Assembly: GCA_017505465.1 (NCBI GenBank) | Contig: JAFVPE010000015.1 | Span: 1 to 42,947, forward strand | DNA: 42,947 bases | DNA from: Clostridia bacterium | Lineage (GTDB): Bacteria > Bacillota > Clostridia > Christensenellales > Borkfalkiaceae | Direction of reading: 5' to 3' | Part shown: piece after piece, positions 41,292 through 42,947 of the stretch | How positions within the stretch are numbered: the first letter of the stretch is position 1 | Layout of the letters: each line of letters opens with the position of its first letter | Made by a program: the position numbers and the translations under genes | Notes under the pieces: generated by a model | What the model was told of the DNA's origin: nothing | Seen by the model: the letters and a program-made list of their open reading frames with translations, nothing else | Databases searched by the model: none

Positions 41292-42268
41292 TATTTTGCC
41301 TCCCCGTTAAAAACGTCTTTGGCTTCGATGTCGCCTTCCGTATAGGACGTAAGCGGCGTTTTGCCTTCCGCGGTTTCGCCCGCTTGATATTCGCCGTAGA
41401 AATTGTCGATATCCTTGATGAACTTTCTGTTCAAAAGGTGCAAAGGAATGTTTTGAGGGCACACACGCGAGCATTCTCCGCAGTCGGTACATCTACCTGC
41501 CACGTGGAATGCACGAATGATGTGGAACATACTTTCTTCAAAGTCGGAATCGTTCGCCTTTGCCGCAATACCCGATGCGGGGTTATCGAATACACACTTC
41601 ACGCAGGAGCATGCAGGGCATACGTTACGGCAAGCGTTACAACGGATACACTTGGAAAGTTGGCTTCTCCAAAAAGCAAAGCGTTCTTCTTCCGTCATCG
41701 CTTCGAGCTTTGCAACTTCCGCAAAGCGGTCAACGTCGCGTTCGGGACGTTCGTGAAGAATAATTTCTTCGTCCTTTACTTGATGCGTCTTTTGGCAAGT
41801 TTCGCACTTGGTGAGAACAACGTCGGGTTTATAAAGGGTTTCTACGCCGTAAGCGGACGTAACCTTCACGTCTTTGTCCACCACTTCAACGTCCGTAATA
41901 AGGGAAATGCCCTTCGCTTTTATCTTTTCAGCGTCGAGCTTGCCAAGACATTCTACCGCAATCACGTAAACGTTTTCGCGTTTGATACGGTGTTCTTTTA
42001 CAAGCTGATTAAAGCTGTACGTATCGCAAGGTTTAAGGAAAACTGCCGTTTTGCCTTCCTTTTTGCTCATTTCAATGAGATATTTGGAAAGGTTTGCGCC
42101 GCAGAACCAATTGTATACGAACCCGTCGAGTTCTTCTACCGTCTCAAAGGAAGCGGGAGATACGTCATAGCAGAAATCCCCTTTCTTCCAACCGATAACA
42201 CGCGCTACCTCGCCGCCTTCAAGCAATGCTTTTGCGCGTTCTAACATTTTCAATTCAACGTCTTTCAT
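41291..42268 (-). CDS. 4Fe-4S subunit with FrhB/AsrA-like N-terminus (FlxC-type)
   Basis: A 325-residue protein related to its downstream neighbour in design. The N-terminus has VFLKPCDTYSFNQLVKE, as in F420-hydrogenase beta-like proteins, then KCETCQKTH and two iron-sulfur regions, CIRCNACRNVCPACSCVKC and CTDCGECSRVCPQNIP. The richness of cysteines in the first suggests a non-standard cluster arrangement. The end is charged and polar. It is 1 base after the FlxD-type gene stop, so they are translated together. Confidence 0.75.
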   Translation of the reverse strand: MKDVELKMLERAKALLEGGEVARVIGWKKGDFCYDVSPASFETVEELDGFVYNWFCGANLSKYLIEMSKKEGKTAVFLKPCDTYSFNQLVKEHRIKRENVYVIAVECLGKLDAEKIKAKGISLITDVEVVDKDVKVTSAYGVETLYKPDVVLTKCETCQKTHQVKDEEIILHERPERDVDRFAEVAKLEAMTEEERFAFWRSQLSKCIRCNACRNVCPACSCVKCVFDNPASGIAAKANDSDFEESMFHIIRAFHVAGRCTDCGECSRVCPQNIPLHLLNRKFIKDIDNFYGEYQAGETAEGKTPLTSYTEGDIEAKDVFNGEAK

Positions 42269-42269
42269 C

Positions 42270-42722
42270 TTATTCGCCCTCCTTTACTCTGAGGTCGGTA
42301 AGACGTTTATTCTCACCGAGGTCGGTTACCTTTTTCACGAAATCGTTCATAACGGCTGCAAATTTCGCACCTTCTGCCGCAGACACCCATTCGATACAGG
42401 TACGGTCTTTTTCGATACCCATATAGTTAAGGAAGCTGTACAAAAGCGCCATTCTTCTTCTCGTGTAATAGTTGCCCGTTACGTAATGGCAGTCACCGGG
42501 ATGGCAACCGCAAAGAATAACGCCGTCAGCGCCTTGCTGGAACGCCTTCAATACGAACGAAGGATTGACGCGGCAGGAGCAAGGCACGCGGATAATTTTT
42601 ACGTTTGCAGGATAGGTCAAACGGCTAGAACCTGCAAGGTCTGCGCCGGCATACGAACACCAGTTGCAACAAAAGGCAACGATGGTAGGCGTAAATTCTT
42701 TCTTTTCGGTTACTTCTTGCAT
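42270..42722 (-). CDS. flxD: MvhD/FlxD-like [2Fe-2S] delta subunit
   Basis: A 150-residue protein from the ATG at 42722 (GGAGG 10 bases upstream; the frame runs on to 42821 without a better start). FCCNWCSYAGADLAGSSR and PCSCRVNPSFVLKAF with LCGCHPGDCHY carry the cysteines of the MvhD family, which bind a [2Fe-2S] cluster and dock on HdrA. The order beside HdrA is standard for Hdr complexes. It overlaps the hdrA stop by 13 bases. Confidence 0.88.
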   Translation of the reverse strand: MQEVTEKKEFTPTIVAFCCNWCSYAGADLAGSSRLTYPANVKIIRVPCSCRVNPSFVLKAFQQGADGVILCGCHPGDCHYVTGNYYTRRRMALLYSFLNYMGIEKDRTCIEWVSAAEGAKFAAVMNDFVKKVTDLGENKRLTDLRVKEGE

Positions 42723-42947
42723 ATTGCTTCTACCTCCGACATGATCTGTTTGGAGCTGAATCCTTTCAAATCCATTGCCCCCGAAGGACAGGTTACCGTA
42801 CAAGCGCCGCAACCCTGACAAACGGCAGGATTTACGTTCGCTACGCGACGGATTTCCGTCTTACCTCCGCCGATACGGCCACCTGGAAGCTCACCGACGA
42901 CGGCGTTCTGACCTTCTCCCCCACCGAGCAGACTCTGGGCGGTCAGA
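42710..42947 (-). CDS. hdrA: HdrA-like C-terminus, partial (5' part outside window)
   Basis: Minus-strand frame from the right edge to a TAA at 42710. VNPAVCQGCGACTVTCPSG is a [4Fe-4S] motif and the tail MDLKGFSSKQIMSEVEAICK matches the C-terminal pattern of HdrA. HdrA is the FAD-containing bifurcating subunit of heterodisulfide reductase complexes. Upstream of about residue 35 from the edge the translation (LLGGGEGQNAVVGELPGG) is not HdrA-like, and the last ~90 bases may not belong here. Confidence 0.65.
   Translation of the reverse strand, partial: LTAQSLLGGGEGQNAVVGELPGGRIGGGKTEIRRVANVNPAVCQGCGACTVTCPSGAMDLKGFSSKQIMSEVEAICKK

Overview
The window looks like chromosome from an anaerobic, probably gut-associated Bacillota (Clostridia-type) bacterium. 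The reasons are AGGAGG-type ribosome binding sites almost everywhere, lipoprotein signals with charged N-termini, a MobP3/VirD4 mobilisation module of the clostridial type, and a soluble Hdr/Flx/fumarate reductase gene set. Nearly all genes are on the minus strand. A more exact taxon cannot be read from the sequence; an acidic Asp/Ser linker in one lipoprotein hints at uncultured gut Clostridia, but this is weak.

Region 1 (1-14930) is a polysaccharide or glycoside utilisation locus read leftwards: nucleoside hydrolase, two sugar ABC permeases, a solute-binding lipoprotein, a GH43 glycosidase lipoprotein and two very large carbohydrate-binding-type surface lipoproteins built from shared repeat modules. 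A divergent AraC-family regulator (14130-14930) faces the operon. The shared intergenic space holds two promoters and an 11-bp direct repeat at 22-bp spacing, which is a good operator candidate. No ABC ATPase is present, so a shared ATPase elsewhere is expected.

Region 2 (15021-22238) holds a SLOG-type protein, a structured RNA with a consensus promoter and its own terminator (15671-15878), a plasmid pRiA4b ORF-3-like protein with a consensus promoter, and a 1811-residue membrane-anchored protein made of Ig-like repeats.

Region 3 (22199-32564) is a mobilisation module on one leftward operon: VirD4 coupling protein, toprim primase-like protein, MobP3 relaxase fused to Sel1 repeats, a probable DNA-binding accessory protein, a probable oriT, an orphan cytosine-5 DNA methyltransferase and several small proteins of unknown function. 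No VirB4/VirB6 or integrase was found, so it looks like a mobilisable element or a remnant rather than a full conjugative element.

Region 4 (32565-35494) is a 2.9-kb integrated element lying exactly between two copies of the 3' 58 bp of a tRNA-Ser(CGA) gene. It carries only a phage-type repressor, an HUH rolling-circle initiator and a tyrosine integrase, with a phage-like operator region and a plasmid-like attenuator leader before the initiator gene. This is the strongest candidate for a little-described system in the window.

Region 5 (35437-42947) starts with the intact tRNA-Ser and continues with a leftward energy-metabolism operon: HdrA (partial), FlxD/MvhD-like, two 4Fe-4S proteins, an AsrB/FlxA-like FAD-NAD(P) protein, a soluble fumarate reductase (iron-sulfur and flavoprotein subunits, no membrane anchor) and an aspartate:alanine-exchanger-family transporter. 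The arrangement suggests a cytoplasmic Flx-Hdr complex whose terminal acceptor is fumarate rather than a disulfide, with the transporter moving substrate or product. The last ~90 bases read better as part of an unrelated plus-strand protein and may be a chimeric join.
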